DNA of 13,211 nucleotides from an uncultured Clostridia bacterium (GCA_910585795.1 CAJUFV010000058.1:1-13211), one strand, 5' to 3'. Positions 1-8,171 are shown, counted from the stretch's first letter. Made by a program: numbers and translations. Notes: generated by a model from the sequence alone, not told the origin.

Positions 1-29
1 TGATAAAAATAAAGAGAGGGAGTATATTT

Positions 30-3000
30 ATGAAAAAGCGTATTTTTTCGGCGATTGCCGCCGCTGTCATGACGGTATCCTCGGCTTCGGGACTGACCAT
101 ACTAGTTTCTGCGGAATCAAATATGGGAACAATTGTAAGGCTTGATCCGTCTGTGGCTTCTCCGTTTAATAACGGTGAGTTTGAGGGATGGGGAACATCT
201 CTTTGCTGGTGGGCAAACAGAATGGGGTACAGTGAGGAACTTACACAGCAGGCGGCGGACGCGTTTTTTTCGAAGGAAGGCCTAGGACTTGATATTGCCC
301 GTTATAATTTGGGCGGAGGTGATAATCCGGCGCATAATCACATTACTCGTTCTGACTCAAAGGTACCTGGGGTATGGAAAACTTACGAAATGACGAATGA
401 TGGTAAAGACGTGAATATTACCGAATATGATATTATGAAGGATAAAAATCAGCTTAATATGGCTAAGGCTGCGCTTGCCGCAAATCCTGATTTGTATTTT
501 GAGGGCTTTTCAAATTCACCGCCGTATTTTATGACTGAAACCGGTTGTACAGGTGGCGGAAATCCTGCTGACAGTGATAATCTTAAAGCGGATATGTATG
601 ATGATTTTGGGAAATTTATTGCTGAGGCTACAAGGCTGTTTAAGAATGAGGGTATAGAGTTTAAAAGCTATTCTCCGATGAATGAGCCTGATACAAATTA
701 CTGGGGAGCAAATAGTGAAAAGCAGGAGGGTTGTCATTATAATCCGGGCGAGAGTCAGTCAAAGGCGATTGTTGAAACAAGAAAGGCTCTTGACACTGCG
801 GGGCTGAATAATGTAGTTGTGGCGGGTATGGATGAAACAGATATTAATAAATCAGTCACGAATTATCCGAAGCTGTCCGATGAAGCTAAAATTGCATTGG
901 GCAGAATTGACACGCATACATACGGCGGTTCTCAGCGGGCGCAGCTTAAAAAAGTTGCTGTAGACGCAGGGAAGGATTTATGGATGAGTGAGGTTGATGG
1001 CGGCTGGGACGGCTTTGGTCTTGCGGACAGAATTATAGCTGATATCAATGGCATGCAGGTGTCGGCATGGGTCATATGGGATATTGTCGATTCACATAAG
1101 GATTCTAATTTTATAAAGCCAGACGGCAGCAAAGGTGAAGCTAATACATCTCTTAATGTTACTGGTTCGATGTGGGGGGTCGGCATGGCAAACCATGACA
1201 CAAAGACGCTGGAGCTTGCGAACAAGTATTATTTCTTTGGGCAGTTTACTAAATACATAAATCCAGGAGATACGCTTATAGCCTCGGCGGGTAATACTCT
1301 TGCGGCATATAATAAAATGACAGGCGATATAAAAATTGTCGCGCTTAATTCATCTTCATCAGATCAAAAGTATACGTTTGATCTTGGAGCTTTTACAGGT
1401 GTGGGAGATACAGTAAAAGAGATTCGTACAAATAATCTGACCGGCAGCGCCGCGGAGCATTGGAAGGAAATCGCCGGTGAGTCATCTCTTGATGACAAAA
1501 GGCTTTCAACAATACTTAAAGCCGGAACTCTTACAACATATATTATAGAGGGAAAGCCGGAAGCTCAGACTATATACGGCTCAATTACGGGCGGAGAAAA
1601 TACGCTTGATAATGGTTCTCAGACACAGCTCAGTTTTATAACTAATGCTGAGACGGCAGATAAGGTGACGTGGTCTGTATCAAATGAAAATATCGCGTCA
1701 ATTACACAGGATGGTAAGCTTACGATAAAGAATATTGGTTCAGTAATAGTTTATGCTAAGCTGACGGATAATCTGGTTTTTTCGAGAATCTTTGATATTC
1801 CGTTTAAAGGTGAGATAAAAGGAATTGGAAGAGAAATAAAAAAAGGTCTTACTGCCGCTCTTTCTCTGGATGTCAATATCAGTGGAAATGTTATATGGTC
1901 CGTTTCTGATACGAGTATTGCGGATATTACGGGGAAAGGAATTCTTACCGCGAAGGATACGGGAACAGTGACAGTATATGCTCAAATAGGCGGATATACG
2001 TTGGAGAGGTCTGTGAAAGTTACGCTTTATACCATTACAGGTACAGCTTCATGGAGCAATGCCTCAAATCGTCCGGCGGATAGTAATGACTATACAAAGG
2101 CGGCGGACGGTGATTTTAGCACATTTTTTGACGGAACAACAGGCGGATACGTACAATATGATTATGGTGCGCCGTTTAAAATAAGTTCATTAAAGCTGGC
2201 CGCAAGAAGCGGAGACGGAATGCCGGAACGAACAGTAGGAGGAAGGGTACAAGGGTCAAATGATGGGATTATATGGAAGGATTTGTATAAAATAACCTCA
2301 GTTATTCCGGCGGGAACGTATACAACCGTTGAATCAAAGGAGTTGATTAACAATAAGCCATATCGCTATTTTAGATATACAAATAATGATAATATGGCAA
2401 ATATTGCGGAATTTTTAATTGATGGAGAGTTTTCGTCTGATACGGCAGTTGTTGTAAATGAATTTGAAGCTGATGCGAAAAAGCTCTTATATAGCTATGA
2501 GATTTCAAAAGAATTAGATGATTATACAAAGTACTTTGCGGTATATGACAACGATAATAAACTCAGACATATTTCAGTAAACAAAAAATCTGAGGAGATA
2601 AATGGTAATTTTGATGGATGTACATATAGGGTTTATATATGGGATAATATGAATTCTATGTATACTGCTGAACCTCAGATTACGGATTTAGAGGAATTTA
2701 CTGATAATTTTGAAGGTGATATTAATATATTTGACGCTGATTTCGGCTCGCTTGCCACAGACGGAAATCAGATTTACGCATCGGGGCTGGAGCGTTTCGG
2801 AAATGTATTTGTACCTGTGAAATCAAAGGCGGCGGCAGTATTGAATGAACCTGTTGCGCTGACGAATAATACTAGATTCAGACTTACCTTTAATATGTTT
2901 GCCGGCTGGGAAAATAATGGCAGAGAGAATTCTTTTACAATTAAAGATGTGAACGGTAAAGAGCTTATTGCATTGTATATGACAGGCGGCGGATATAATT

Positions 3001-3359
3001 TCAATCAGATACGCATAGACGGTAAGAATGTTCTTTCTAAGTCAACTGTTGCGCAGAGCAGGAGTAATCCGGGAACAAGCAAGGCTGGAGCTAACGGCTG
3101 GAATGCGGGTGGTCAGCCATATGTAAATAATGTGGGATATAATAAAACTGTTGAAATTATTATTGATGGTACAGGCTCGGTATCGGTGTCAGCTAAAGGC
3201 GGAATGGAAGATACCGTGGTGACGGGAACAATTGGTGATGCTGTTACGTTAGGCTCAATAGAGATTACAGGGGATTATAATTCCGCTAGAGAACGAGTTG
3301 TCTCTTATGATAATTTTGATGGAGATATTATAACTTATGTTTCATCTCTTGACAAGTAG
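30..3359 (+). CDS. Secreted multidomain GH30-family glycoside hydrolase (endo-beta-1,6-galactanase-like)
   Basis: This 1109-residue protein probably cleaves a plant polysaccharide outside the cell. A Lys/Arg start and hydrophobic stretch (residues 1-28, cleavage near VSA-ES) form a signal peptide. Residues about 33-405 read as a GH30 TIM barrel: FEGWGTSLCWWANRMG (51-66) is typical of endo-beta-1,6-galactanase-like members, the acid/base is Glu219 in SPMNEP, and the nucleophile is Glu321 in WMSEVDGG. A beta-sandwich follows to about 507. Two Big2-like Ig domains (about 514-590 and 592-668) share the pattern WSVS...I..I...G.LT...G.V.VYA. A discoidin/F5/8C-like carbohydrate-binding module covers about 669-798. 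Residues 805-880 form a small beta domain ending in YRVYIWDNMNSM, and 893-1100 may be a jelly-roll module. No SLH, sortase or dockerin anchor is seen. The start has a GAGAGGGA ribosome site at 14-21. The galactanase specificity is inferred; the GH30 fold is fairly certain. Confidence 0.85.
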   Translation: MKKRIFSAIAAAVMTVSSASGLTILVSAESNMGTIVRLDPSVASPFNNGEFEGWGTSLCWWANRMGYSEELTQQAADAFFSKEGLGLDIARYNLGGGDNPAHNHITRSDSKVPGVWKTYEMTNDGKDVNITEYDIMKDKNQLNMAKAALAANPDLYFEGFSNSPPYFMTETGCTGGGNPADSDNLKADMYDDFGKFIAEATRLFKNEGIEFKSYSPMNEPDTNYWGANSEKQEGCHYNPGESQSKAIVETRKALDTAGLNNVVVAGMDETDINKSVTNYPKLSDEAKIALGRIDTHTYGGSQRAQLKKVAVDAGKDLWMSEVDGGWDGFGLADRIIADINGMQVSAWVIWDIVDSHKDSNFIKPDGSKGEANTSLNVTGSMWGVGMANHDTKTLELANKYYFFGQFTKYINPGDTLIASAGNTLAAYNKMTGDIKIVALNSSSSDQKYTFDLGAFTGVGDTVKEIRTNNLTGSAAEHWKEIAGESSLDDKRLSTILKAGTLTTYIIEGKPEAQTIYGSITGGENTLDNGSQTQLSFITNAETADKVTWSVSNENIASITQDGKLTIKNIGSVIVYAKLTDNLVFSRIFDIPFKGEIKGIGREIKKGLTAALSLDVNISGNVIWSVSDTSIADITGKGILTAKDTGTVTVYAQIGGYTLERSVKVTLYTITGTASWSNASNRPADSNDYTKAADGDFSTFFDGTTGGYVQYDYGAPFKISSLKLAARSGDGMPERTVGGRVQGSNDGIIWKDLYKITSVIPAGTYTTVESKELINNKPYRYFRYTNNDNMANIAEFLIDGEFSSDTAVVVNEFEADAKKLLYSYEISKELDDYTKYFAVYDNDNKLRHISVNKKSEEINGNFDGCTYRVYIWDNMNSMYTAEPQITDLEEFTDNFEGDINIFDADFGSLATDGNQIYASGLERFGNVFVPVKSKAAAVLNEPVALTNNTRFRLTFNMFAGWENNGRENSFTIKDVNGKELIALYMTGGGYNFNQIRIDGKNVLSKSTVAQSRSNPGTSKAGANGWNAGGQPYVNNVGYNKTVEIIIDGTGSVSVSAKGGMEDTVVTGTIGDAVTLGSIEITGDYNSARERVVSYDNFDGDIITYVSSLDK

Positions 3360-3378
3360 ACAATATTTATGTGATAAT
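3349..3378 (+). promoter_or_regulatory. Possible sigma-A promoter for the GH43 gene
   Basis: TTGACA at 3349-3354 and GATAAT at 3373-3378 are separated by 18 bases. The -35 box overlaps the last codons of the GH30 gene. It could let the GH43 gene be expressed apart from the GH30 gene, although read-through from upstream is equally likely since no terminator with a U-tract lies between them. Confidence 0.35.
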
Positions 3379-3395
3379 ATTTATATTAAATATTA
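3375..3395. repeat. AT-only inverted repeat between the two glycosidase genes
   Basis: TAATATTTA and its exact reverse complement TAAATATTA flank the three bases TAT. The repeat overlaps the -10 of the possible GH43 promoter, so it could be an operator half-site pair. The A/T-only composition makes a chance origin plausible, and it lacks the GC stem of a terminator. Confidence 0.35.
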
Positions 3396-3417
3396 CAGAT
3401 AAACAAGTTTTATGGAA

Positions 3418-3426
3418 AGAGAGGGG
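3418..3426 (+). promoter_or_regulatory. Ribosome binding site that decides the GH43 start
   Basis: AGAGAGGGG lies six bases before the TTG codon at 3433. The in-frame ATG at 3412 sits upstream of this site and has no Shine-Dalgarno sequence of its own, so translation probably starts at TTG. Confidence 0.6.
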
Positions 3427-3432
3427 AAAATA

Positions 3433-4371
3433 TTGGATGCTATTTATAAAAAAGAAATGAGCGCGTATTTGTTCGTGCATTTTGTCGGCGAAGAAGAGAA
3501 TCCTGATTGTGAACAGATTTATTTTTCTGTGTCAATTGATGGAATATCATGGAAAACTCTGAACGGAGGCAGGCCTGTGCTCAGGAGTACCTTGGGAGAA
3601 ACGGGAGTTCGTGACCCATATATTTTGCGCGGAGAGGATGGCAGATTTTATATAATAGCAACTGATTTAAGCATCCATTACCGGCACGGCGATAAAGAGA
3701 TGTGGAAGAACTGTCAGAAATCAGGCTCTAAAAATATAGTGGTATGGGAAAGCGATGACCTTGTAAGCTGGAGCGCGGCGAGGCTTGCCAGGGTGGCCAA
3801 GGACAATGCCGGATGCGCATGGGCGCCTGAAGCTATATACGATGTTGAAAAGGGGGAATATATGGTGTTTTGGGCATCAAAAACAGCAGATGATGACTAT
3901 AAAGTGCAGCGTATGTACAGAAGCTATACAAAGGATTTTAAAACATTTTCAAATCCTGAGATGTTTATAGACGGAGGAGAAGTAAGTAATATAGACACGA
4001 CTGTTACAAGTTATGATAGCATTTATTACCGTTTTACAAAGAATGAGAGCAAATCATCTGTAAATATGATGAAAAGCATGTCTCTGGACGGGCCGTGGAC
4101 AGATGTGAGCACATATACCTTGGGGGATATGACAGGCTATGAAGGTCCCACGGTTTATAAGCTGAATGGTGAGGATAGATGGTGTCTGCTTCTTGATAAT
4201 TATGCAAAAGGGCAGGGCTATAAGCCATTTGTTACGGACGACATTACAAAGGGTGTATTCACTAATGCGGAAGATTTTGATTTTGATGCGAAATACCGTC
4301 ACGGAACCGTTATGCCGATAACAGGCGAGGAATATGCAAGGCTTATTAAGACGTATAGTACAGATATATGA
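3433..4371 (+). CDS. Intracellular GH43-family glycoside hydrolase (arabinofuranosidase/xylosidase-like)
   Basis: This is a five-bladed beta-propeller glycosidase of about 312 residues, the size of a single GH43 catalytic domain. Numbered from the TTG start, candidate catalytic residues are Asp61 in VRDPYIL (base), Asp188 in SNIDTTV (pKa modulator) and Glu237 in GYEGPTVYK (general acid). WAPE at 130-133 and RHGTVMPIT near 289 are typical family motifs. No signal peptide or membrane segment is visible, so it should act in the cytoplasm on imported oligosaccharides. It follows the secreted GH30 gene by about 70 bases and ends at a strong terminator, so the two probably serve one substrate. An ATG start at 3412 would add seven residues but lacks a ribosome site. 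The family call is solid; whether it removes arabinose, xylose or galactose cannot be told from the sequence. Confidence 0.85.
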   Translation: MDAIYKKEMSAYLFVHFVGEEENPDCEQIYFSVSIDGISWKTLNGGRPVLRSTLGETGVRDPYILRGEDGRFYIIATDLSIHYRHGDKEMWKNCQKSGSKNIVVWESDDLVSWSAARLARVAKDNAGCAWAPEAIYDVEKGEYMVFWASKTADDDYKVQRMYRSYTKDFKTFSNPEMFIDGGEVSNIDTTVTSYDSIYYRFTKNESKSSVNMMKSMSLDGPWTDVSTYTLGDMTGYEGPTVYKLNGEDRWCLLLDNYAKGQGYKPFVTDDITKGVFTNAEDFDFDAKYRHGTVMPITGEEYARLIKTYSTDI

Positions 4372-4378
4372 TTTTTAT

Positions 4379-4405
4379 AAAAACGGCGGATAATCCGCCG
4401 TTTTT
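4379..4405 (+). terminator. Rho-independent terminator after the GH43 gene
   Basis: A 12-bp stem (AAAAACGGCGGA / TCCGCCGTTTTT) with a TAA loop runs straight into a T-tract, eight bases after the GH43 stop codon. It separates the glycosidase pair from murA. The A/T arms make it potentially active on both strands. Confidence 0.9.
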
Positions 4406-4479
4406 GTGTATGGCATTTTGCGACAAATTCTGCATTATTACATTGAGATTAAAGGTATATTATATTTGCAAGTCAACAC

Positions 4480-4508
4480 TTAAAAAATGGTAAAAAGTGT
4501 GCTATACT
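4480..4508 (+). promoter_or_regulatory. Probable promoter of murA-ftsQ with extended -10
   Basis: TATACT at 4503-4508 is preceded by TGC, giving an extended -10, and TTAAAA at 4480-4485 is a weak -35 with a 17-base spacer. ACACTT (4476-4481) and AAGTGT (4495-4500) form a dyad across the spacer. GCTATA (4501-4506) and TATAGC (4511-4516) form a second dyad over the -10 and start region. The untranslated leader would be roughly 70 bases. Confidence 0.5.
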
Positions 4509-4570
4509 GATATAGCTGTAACAGAATTTTAGATATTCCGTATTATAAGATATGAAAATATATTATAATG

Positions 4571-4576
4571 CGGGGT
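4571..4576 (+). promoter_or_regulatory. Ribosome binding site that decides the murA start
   Basis: A CGGGGT purine-rich core lies seven bases before the GTG at 4584. The other in-frame GTG at 4575 overlaps this core and could not be served by it, so the downstream GTG is preferred. Confidence 0.55.
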
Positions 4577-4583
4577 GTTCAAA

Positions 4584-5834
4584 GTGGGTAAACTAATTAT
4601 AGACGGCGGTGCGAGGGTAAGCGGAGAAATCCGTGTGCAAGGAGCTAAAAATGCCGTGCTGCCGATACTTGCGGCAACTGTTATGGCAGATGGTGAGAGT
4701 GTTATAAAAAATTGTCCTGACCTTCGTGATGTTGATAAAACAGACCTTGTACTCAAACGGCTTGGGTGCGGAGTAAATCGTGAAAACGGCATTGTAACGG
4801 TTGATACACGAGGTATGTGTGATTGCAGGATATGCGAGGACCTTATGCGTGAGATGCGTTCCTCTATTATTTTTCTCGGTGCAATAATTTCCAGATGCAG
4901 GCGGGCTGTTGTCAGCATGCCGGGCGGCTGTCCGATAGGCTTAAGACCGATAGACCTCCACCTTAAAGCGCTCAGAGAAATGGGTGTTGATATTCAGGAG
5001 GAGCACGGGTACATAAAATGCACTGCGGATGTTTTGCGAGGCAGCAGTATACATCTTGATTTTCCAAGTGTGGGAGCTACAGAAAATGTTATGCTGGCGG
5101 CTGTATGCGCCGAAGGGATAACAACTATATCTAATGCCGCCAGAGAGCCTGAAATTGTTGACCTTGGAAGGTTTTTGACAGACATGGGCGCAAAAGTACA
5201 GGGTACAGGAACAAGTGTGATAACAATTGAGGGTGTGGATAGGCTTCACGGAGCGGAGCATACGATTATGCCTGATAGAATTGTTGCCGCCACTTATCTT
5301 GCGGCATCGGCAATTACCGGCGGCGAATTATGTCTTAGAGGTGTCAATCCTGCGGATATGAGAGCGATGCTGCATGTTCTTAAGGAAATGGGTGTAAAAT
5401 TAAAATGTGAAAGTGATAAAATAATACAGACCGCTCCTGAAAGACTTAAAAGTGTACATACAATACGCACTCTGCCGTATCCGGGATTTCCTACGGATAT
5501 TCAGTCACCGTTTATGGCTTTGACAACAATGGCAAAAGGTACGAGTGTTTTCGTGGAAAATATTTTTGAAAATCGTTTTCAGCATGTTGATGAGCTGACG
5601 AGAATGGGGGCAGACATAAAGGTTGAGGGAAGAAGCGCTGTTGTGCGCGGAGTAAAAGAACTTCAGGGGGCAAATGTTGTCGCCAGAGAGCTTCGCGGCG
5701 GCGCGGCGCTTGTGATTGCGGCGCTTGCCGCGTCAGGCACAACAACAATAAGCGGTACAGAATTTATTGACAGGGGATATGAAAATATAGAAAAATATCT
5801 TCAATCCTGCGGGGCAAAAATAAGACGTGAATAA
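4584..5834 (+). CDS. murA: UDP-N-acetylglucosamine 1-carboxyvinyltransferase MurA
   Basis: MurA transfers enolpyruvate from PEP to UDP-GlcNAc, the first committed step of peptidoglycan synthesis, in the cytoplasm. The 416-residue length is normal. From the GTG at 4584, Lys22 and Asn23 of GAKNAVLP fall at the same numbers as in the E. coli enzyme, which supports this start. Also present are the catalytic loop PGGCPIGLRPIDLHL with Cys116, the site alkylated by fosfomycin, Asp305 in PGFPTDIQ, Arg331 in FENRFQHVDEL and Arg371 in ELRGGAALV. The two-fold EPSP-synthase-like fold is complete. It follows a terminator and an extended -10 promoter, and ftsQ starts 14 bases after its stop, so the two are probably cotranscribed. 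Gram-positives often have two MurA copies; which one this is cannot be told from the window. Confidence 0.97.
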   Translation: MGKLIIDGGARVSGEIRVQGAKNAVLPILAATVMADGESVIKNCPDLRDVDKTDLVLKRLGCGVNRENGIVTVDTRGMCDCRICEDLMREMRSSIIFLGAIISRCRRAVVSMPGGCPIGLRPIDLHLKALREMGVDIQEEHGYIKCTADVLRGSSIHLDFPSVGATENVMLAAVCAEGITTISNAAREPEIVDLGRFLTDMGAKVQGTGTSVITIEGVDRLHGAEHTIMPDRIVAATYLAASAITGGELCLRGVNPADMRAMLHVLKEMGVKLKCESDKIIQTAPERLKSVHTIRTLPYPGFPTDIQSPFMALTTMAKGTSVFVENIFENRFQHVDELTRMGADIKVEGRSAVVRGVKELQGANVVARELRGGAALVIAALAASGTTTISGTEFIDRGYENIEKYLQSCGAKIRRE

Positions 5835-5848
5835 TTCAGGGTGACATT

Positions 5849-6751
5849 ATGGATGAAAGAAAAAGTAACATACGCCTTGTGAAAACAGGCGGAAGAAAAG
5901 TTACAAGAAATACAACTGAATATGATAAGGCTAACCGTAGTGTCAAGGAAAAAAACAGTACAGGTAAGAAGCGTACTATGAGCAGTCTTGAGCATAAGGT
6001 GCGCTATCAGAAGAGGCAGAAGCAAAGAAGGCTGAAGCGCCAGCGTATACGCGCGCTTATTATTCTTATAGTGACAGTGTTATTTGTGGCAATACTGCTG
6101 TTTATGACGCCTTTGTTCAATATACGTTCAGTAACGGTAGACGGTAATCGTCTTGTAAGCGCTGAACAGTTTCAGGAAAAGCTAAAGCCTCTTATAGGAG
6201 AAAATATTTTTCGCACGGGCAGCGCTAAAATAAGAAAGGCGCTGAAAACTATTTCATATATAAATACGGTGGAGGTTCAGAAAAAAATGTTTCCTCCTAC
6301 AGTAAAGGTAATAGTTACAGAATATACGCCTGCCGCGGTTATACGGACAAATGACAAGAATCTGCTTGTAAACAGCCAGCTTCGTGTGCTTGAGGATGAC
6401 GGAGGAGTGCCGTCAGGAATCCCTGTAATAACTGGAATTTCAGTAAAAAGCTACGAGGTGGGAGGTATTGCTGAAACTGAAGAGAATGACAAGATAAATA
6501 TAGTAGCTGCTATTGTGTCAACAATTGAGGTGACAGGAATACTTGATAGGATTGTTGAAATAGATGTTAATAATATGACAGACATAAAGCTTAATTATGA
6601 CAACAGATTAACGGTTCAGTGTGGCAGTCAGCTTGATATTGAGCGTAAAATAAGGTTACTTCGGGAGACGGTTATGAGCAATTCTTTGGCAGAAAATGCT
6701 CGTGGAAATCTTAATCTTGCAGAGACCGGAAAAGCGATTTATACGCCTTAA
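5849..6751 (+). CDS. ftsQ: Cell division protein FtsQ/DivIB
   Basis: This 300-residue single-pass membrane protein belongs to the divisome, where FtsQ/DivIB joins FtsL and FtsB/DivIC to regulate septal wall synthesis. Residues 1-68 are a long basic cytoplasmic tail with 25 Lys/Arg. A transmembrane helix spans about 69-88. NIRSVTVDGN at 91-100 opens the POTRA domain (about 91-157), whose ...FPPTVKVIVTEYTPAAVI ending is typical of the family, and the FtsQ beta domain runs to about 270. The start is an ATG with CAGGGTG upstream, 14 bases after murA, suggesting one operon. The tail is longer than in E. coli FtsQ but ordinary for Gram-positive DivIB. No terminator follows before the ftsZ promoter, so read-through into ftsZ is possible. 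Confidence 0.92.
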   Translation: MDERKSNIRLVKTGGRKVTRNTTEYDKANRSVKEKNSTGKKRTMSSLEHKVRYQKRQKQRRLKRQRIRALIILIVTVLFVAILLFMTPLFNIRSVTVDGNRLVSAEQFQEKLKPLIGENIFRTGSAKIRKALKTISYINTVEVQKKMFPPTVKVIVTEYTPAAVIRTNDKNLLVNSQLRVLEDDGGVPSGIPVITGISVKSYEVGGIAETEENDKINIVAAIVSTIEVTGILDRIVEIDVNNMTDIKLNYDNRLTVQCGSQLDIERKIRLLRETVMSNSLAENARGNLNLAETGKAIYTP

Positions 6752-6849
6752 AAGAGAAAATGCACAAAAATGTACAAAAAAACACTGACAATATTGTGTA
6801 AAATTATTTGCTTTTTTAAAAAGTTTGTTGGAAAAAACTATTGAATAAG

Positions 6850-6879
6850 TTGACAAAACATAGTAAAATAATATATATG
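6850..6879 (+). promoter_or_regulatory. Probable ftsZ promoter
   Basis: A perfect TTGACA at 6850-6855 is followed by an alternating AT run whose best -10 matches are TATATA at 6872-6877 (16-base spacer) or TATATG at 6874-6879 (18-base spacer). It lies in the 181-base gap after ftsQ, giving a leader of about 45-50 bases before ftsZ. Confidence 0.55.
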
Positions 6880-6932
6880 CGGAGATTTCCCTGTAATGTT
6901 TATAGGGTAAAACTACGAAGGAGGATATTTAG

Positions 6933-8099
6933 ATGAGTGGAATGCCTATTGATTTAGAGGAAAACACCACAATAGACGGTGCAAGAATTAAGGTCATCGG
7001 TGTAGGCGGCGGCGGAAACAATGCTGTTGACCGCATGATTGAAGCAGGTGTGACGAAGGCTGAATTTATTTGTGTAAATACAGATGCTCAGCAGCTTGCG
7101 AATGTAAAAGCTCCGACCGTGCTTCAGATTGGAAATAAGCTGACTAATGGTCTGGGTGCGGGCGCGAAGCCGGAAATCGGCAGACAGGCTGCGGAGGAAA
7201 CAAAGGACGAAATTAAAAACCTTGTAAAGGATACTGAAATGGTATTCGTAACGGCAGGTATGGGAGGCGGAACAGGTACAGGTGCCGCTCCGATAATTGC
7301 AGAAGCTGCTAAATCTCTTGGCGTTCTTACTGTTGCTGTTGTAACAAAGCCTTTCTTCTTTGAGGGACCTCAAAGAATGAGAAATGCCGAAGAGGGTATA
7401 AAAAATCTTGCGGAAAAGGTTGATGCTATTGTCACAATCCCAAATGATTTACTACTTAAAATTGCAGATAAAAAGGTTACAATAAAAGATTCCTTTAAGC
7501 TGGCGGATGATGTGCTTCGTCAGGGTGTGCAGGGAATCATTGAAGTAATCACACAGCGTGGTATCATGAATTGTGATTTTGCTGATGTAAGAACAATTAT
7601 GAAAGACAGCGGTGTGGCACATATGGGAATTGGTATCGGTAAGGGTGAAAATGCTGCTTCTGACGCTGTTCGTGCGGCTATTGAAAGTCCGCTTCTTGAA
7701 ACAAGCATCGAAGGCGCTGAAAATGTGCTTCTTAATATTACAGGAGGCAGTGAGTTTTCTCTTGTTGATATGGGTGAGGTTTCTAGTATTGTACGTGATA
7801 TGGTCAGCGAAGAGGCAAATATTATAGTTGGTACAGCTATGGACGATAATCTTAAGGATGAAATTAAGGTTACTCTTATTGCGACAGGTCTTGACGGTTC
7901 ATTGAGACGCGCAAAGGAGAATGGGGGCGATATGAAGAAGATTACACCAAGATTTGCGTCTGGTAATGCTTCTGATAGAAAAAATCCGTCTTATACATCT
8001 TCTGTTTCAGATGGTGATGAGAATTCAATATTCAATAGAAGATTAAAGCCTGGTATGGGCAATATTGATGTTCCTGACTTTTTTAAACCGGGCAGATAA
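6933..8099 (+). CDS. ftsZ: Cell division GTPase FtsZ
   Basis: FtsZ is the tubulin-like GTPase that polymerises into the Z-ring at mid-cell. At 388 residues it has normal length. The nucleotide-binding start VIGVGGGGNNAVDRM is at 21-35 and the tubulin signature GMGGGTGTGAAP at 109-120. The T7 synergy loop NCDFADVR at 213-220 supplies the Asp that completes the neighbouring subunit's GTPase site; the Cys at the second position is less usual than Leu or Val. A short variable linker (about 330-376) leads to the C-terminal peptide NIDVPDFFKPGR, which recruits partners such as SepF or FtsA. The start has a full AAGGAGG at 6918-6924, eight bases before the ATG. It has its own promoter and a strong terminator, so it can be transcribed alone. 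ftsA is not adjacent. Confidence 0.99.
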   Translation: MSGMPIDLEENTTIDGARIKVIGVGGGGNNAVDRMIEAGVTKAEFICVNTDAQQLANVKAPTVLQIGNKLTNGLGAGAKPEIGRQAAEETKDEIKNLVKDTEMVFVTAGMGGGTGTGAAPIIAEAAKSLGVLTVAVVTKPFFFEGPQRMRNAEEGIKNLAEKVDAIVTIPNDLLLKIADKKVTIKDSFKLADDVLRQGVQGIIEVITQRGIMNCDFADVRTIMKDSGVAHMGIGIGKGENAASDAVRAAIESPLLETSIEGAENVLLNITGGSEFSLVDMGEVSSIVRDMVSEEANIIVGTAMDDNLKDEIKVTLIATGLDGSLRRAKENGGDMKKITPRFASGNASDRKNPSYTSSVSDGDENSIFNRRLKPGMGNIDVPDFFKPGR

Positions 8100-8117
8100 G
8101 TCTATATTTGGTTTTAT

Positions 8118-8151
8118 ACAGACTGTCATATAATATGGCGGTCTGTTTTTT
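8118..8151 (+). terminator. Rho-independent terminator of ftsZ
   Basis: ACAGACTGTCATAT pairs with ATATGGCGGTCTGT through 12-14 base pairs including a few G-U pairs, and T-residues follow directly. It lies 18 bases past the ftsZ stop codon and separates ftsZ from the aldolase unit. Confidence 0.88.
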
Positions 8152-8171
8152 GTATAATAAGTGATATTATA

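Noticed and set aside
4423..4532. Widely spaced AAATTCTG / CAGAATTT inverted repeat upstream of murA
   Set aside because: Eight bases about 100 apart in AT-rich DNA is expected by chance.
4568..4591. Seven-codon reading frame overlapping the murA ribosome site
   Set aside because: A leader peptide was considered, but there is no ribosome site before its ATG and it is short enough to be chance.
4529..4918. 129-residue minus-strand reading frame opposite the murA start
   Set aside because: It lies opposite clear MurA coding sequence including the Cys loop and shows no recognisable domain.
6880..6910. CCCT...AGGG hairpin in the ftsZ leader as a riboswitch or attenuator
   Set aside because: Only four base pairs are continuous, with no terminator alternative or known aptamer pattern.
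6954..7373. 139-residue minus-strand reading frame
   Set aside because: It is antisense to the conserved FtsZ GTPase domain and has a composition unlike real proteins.
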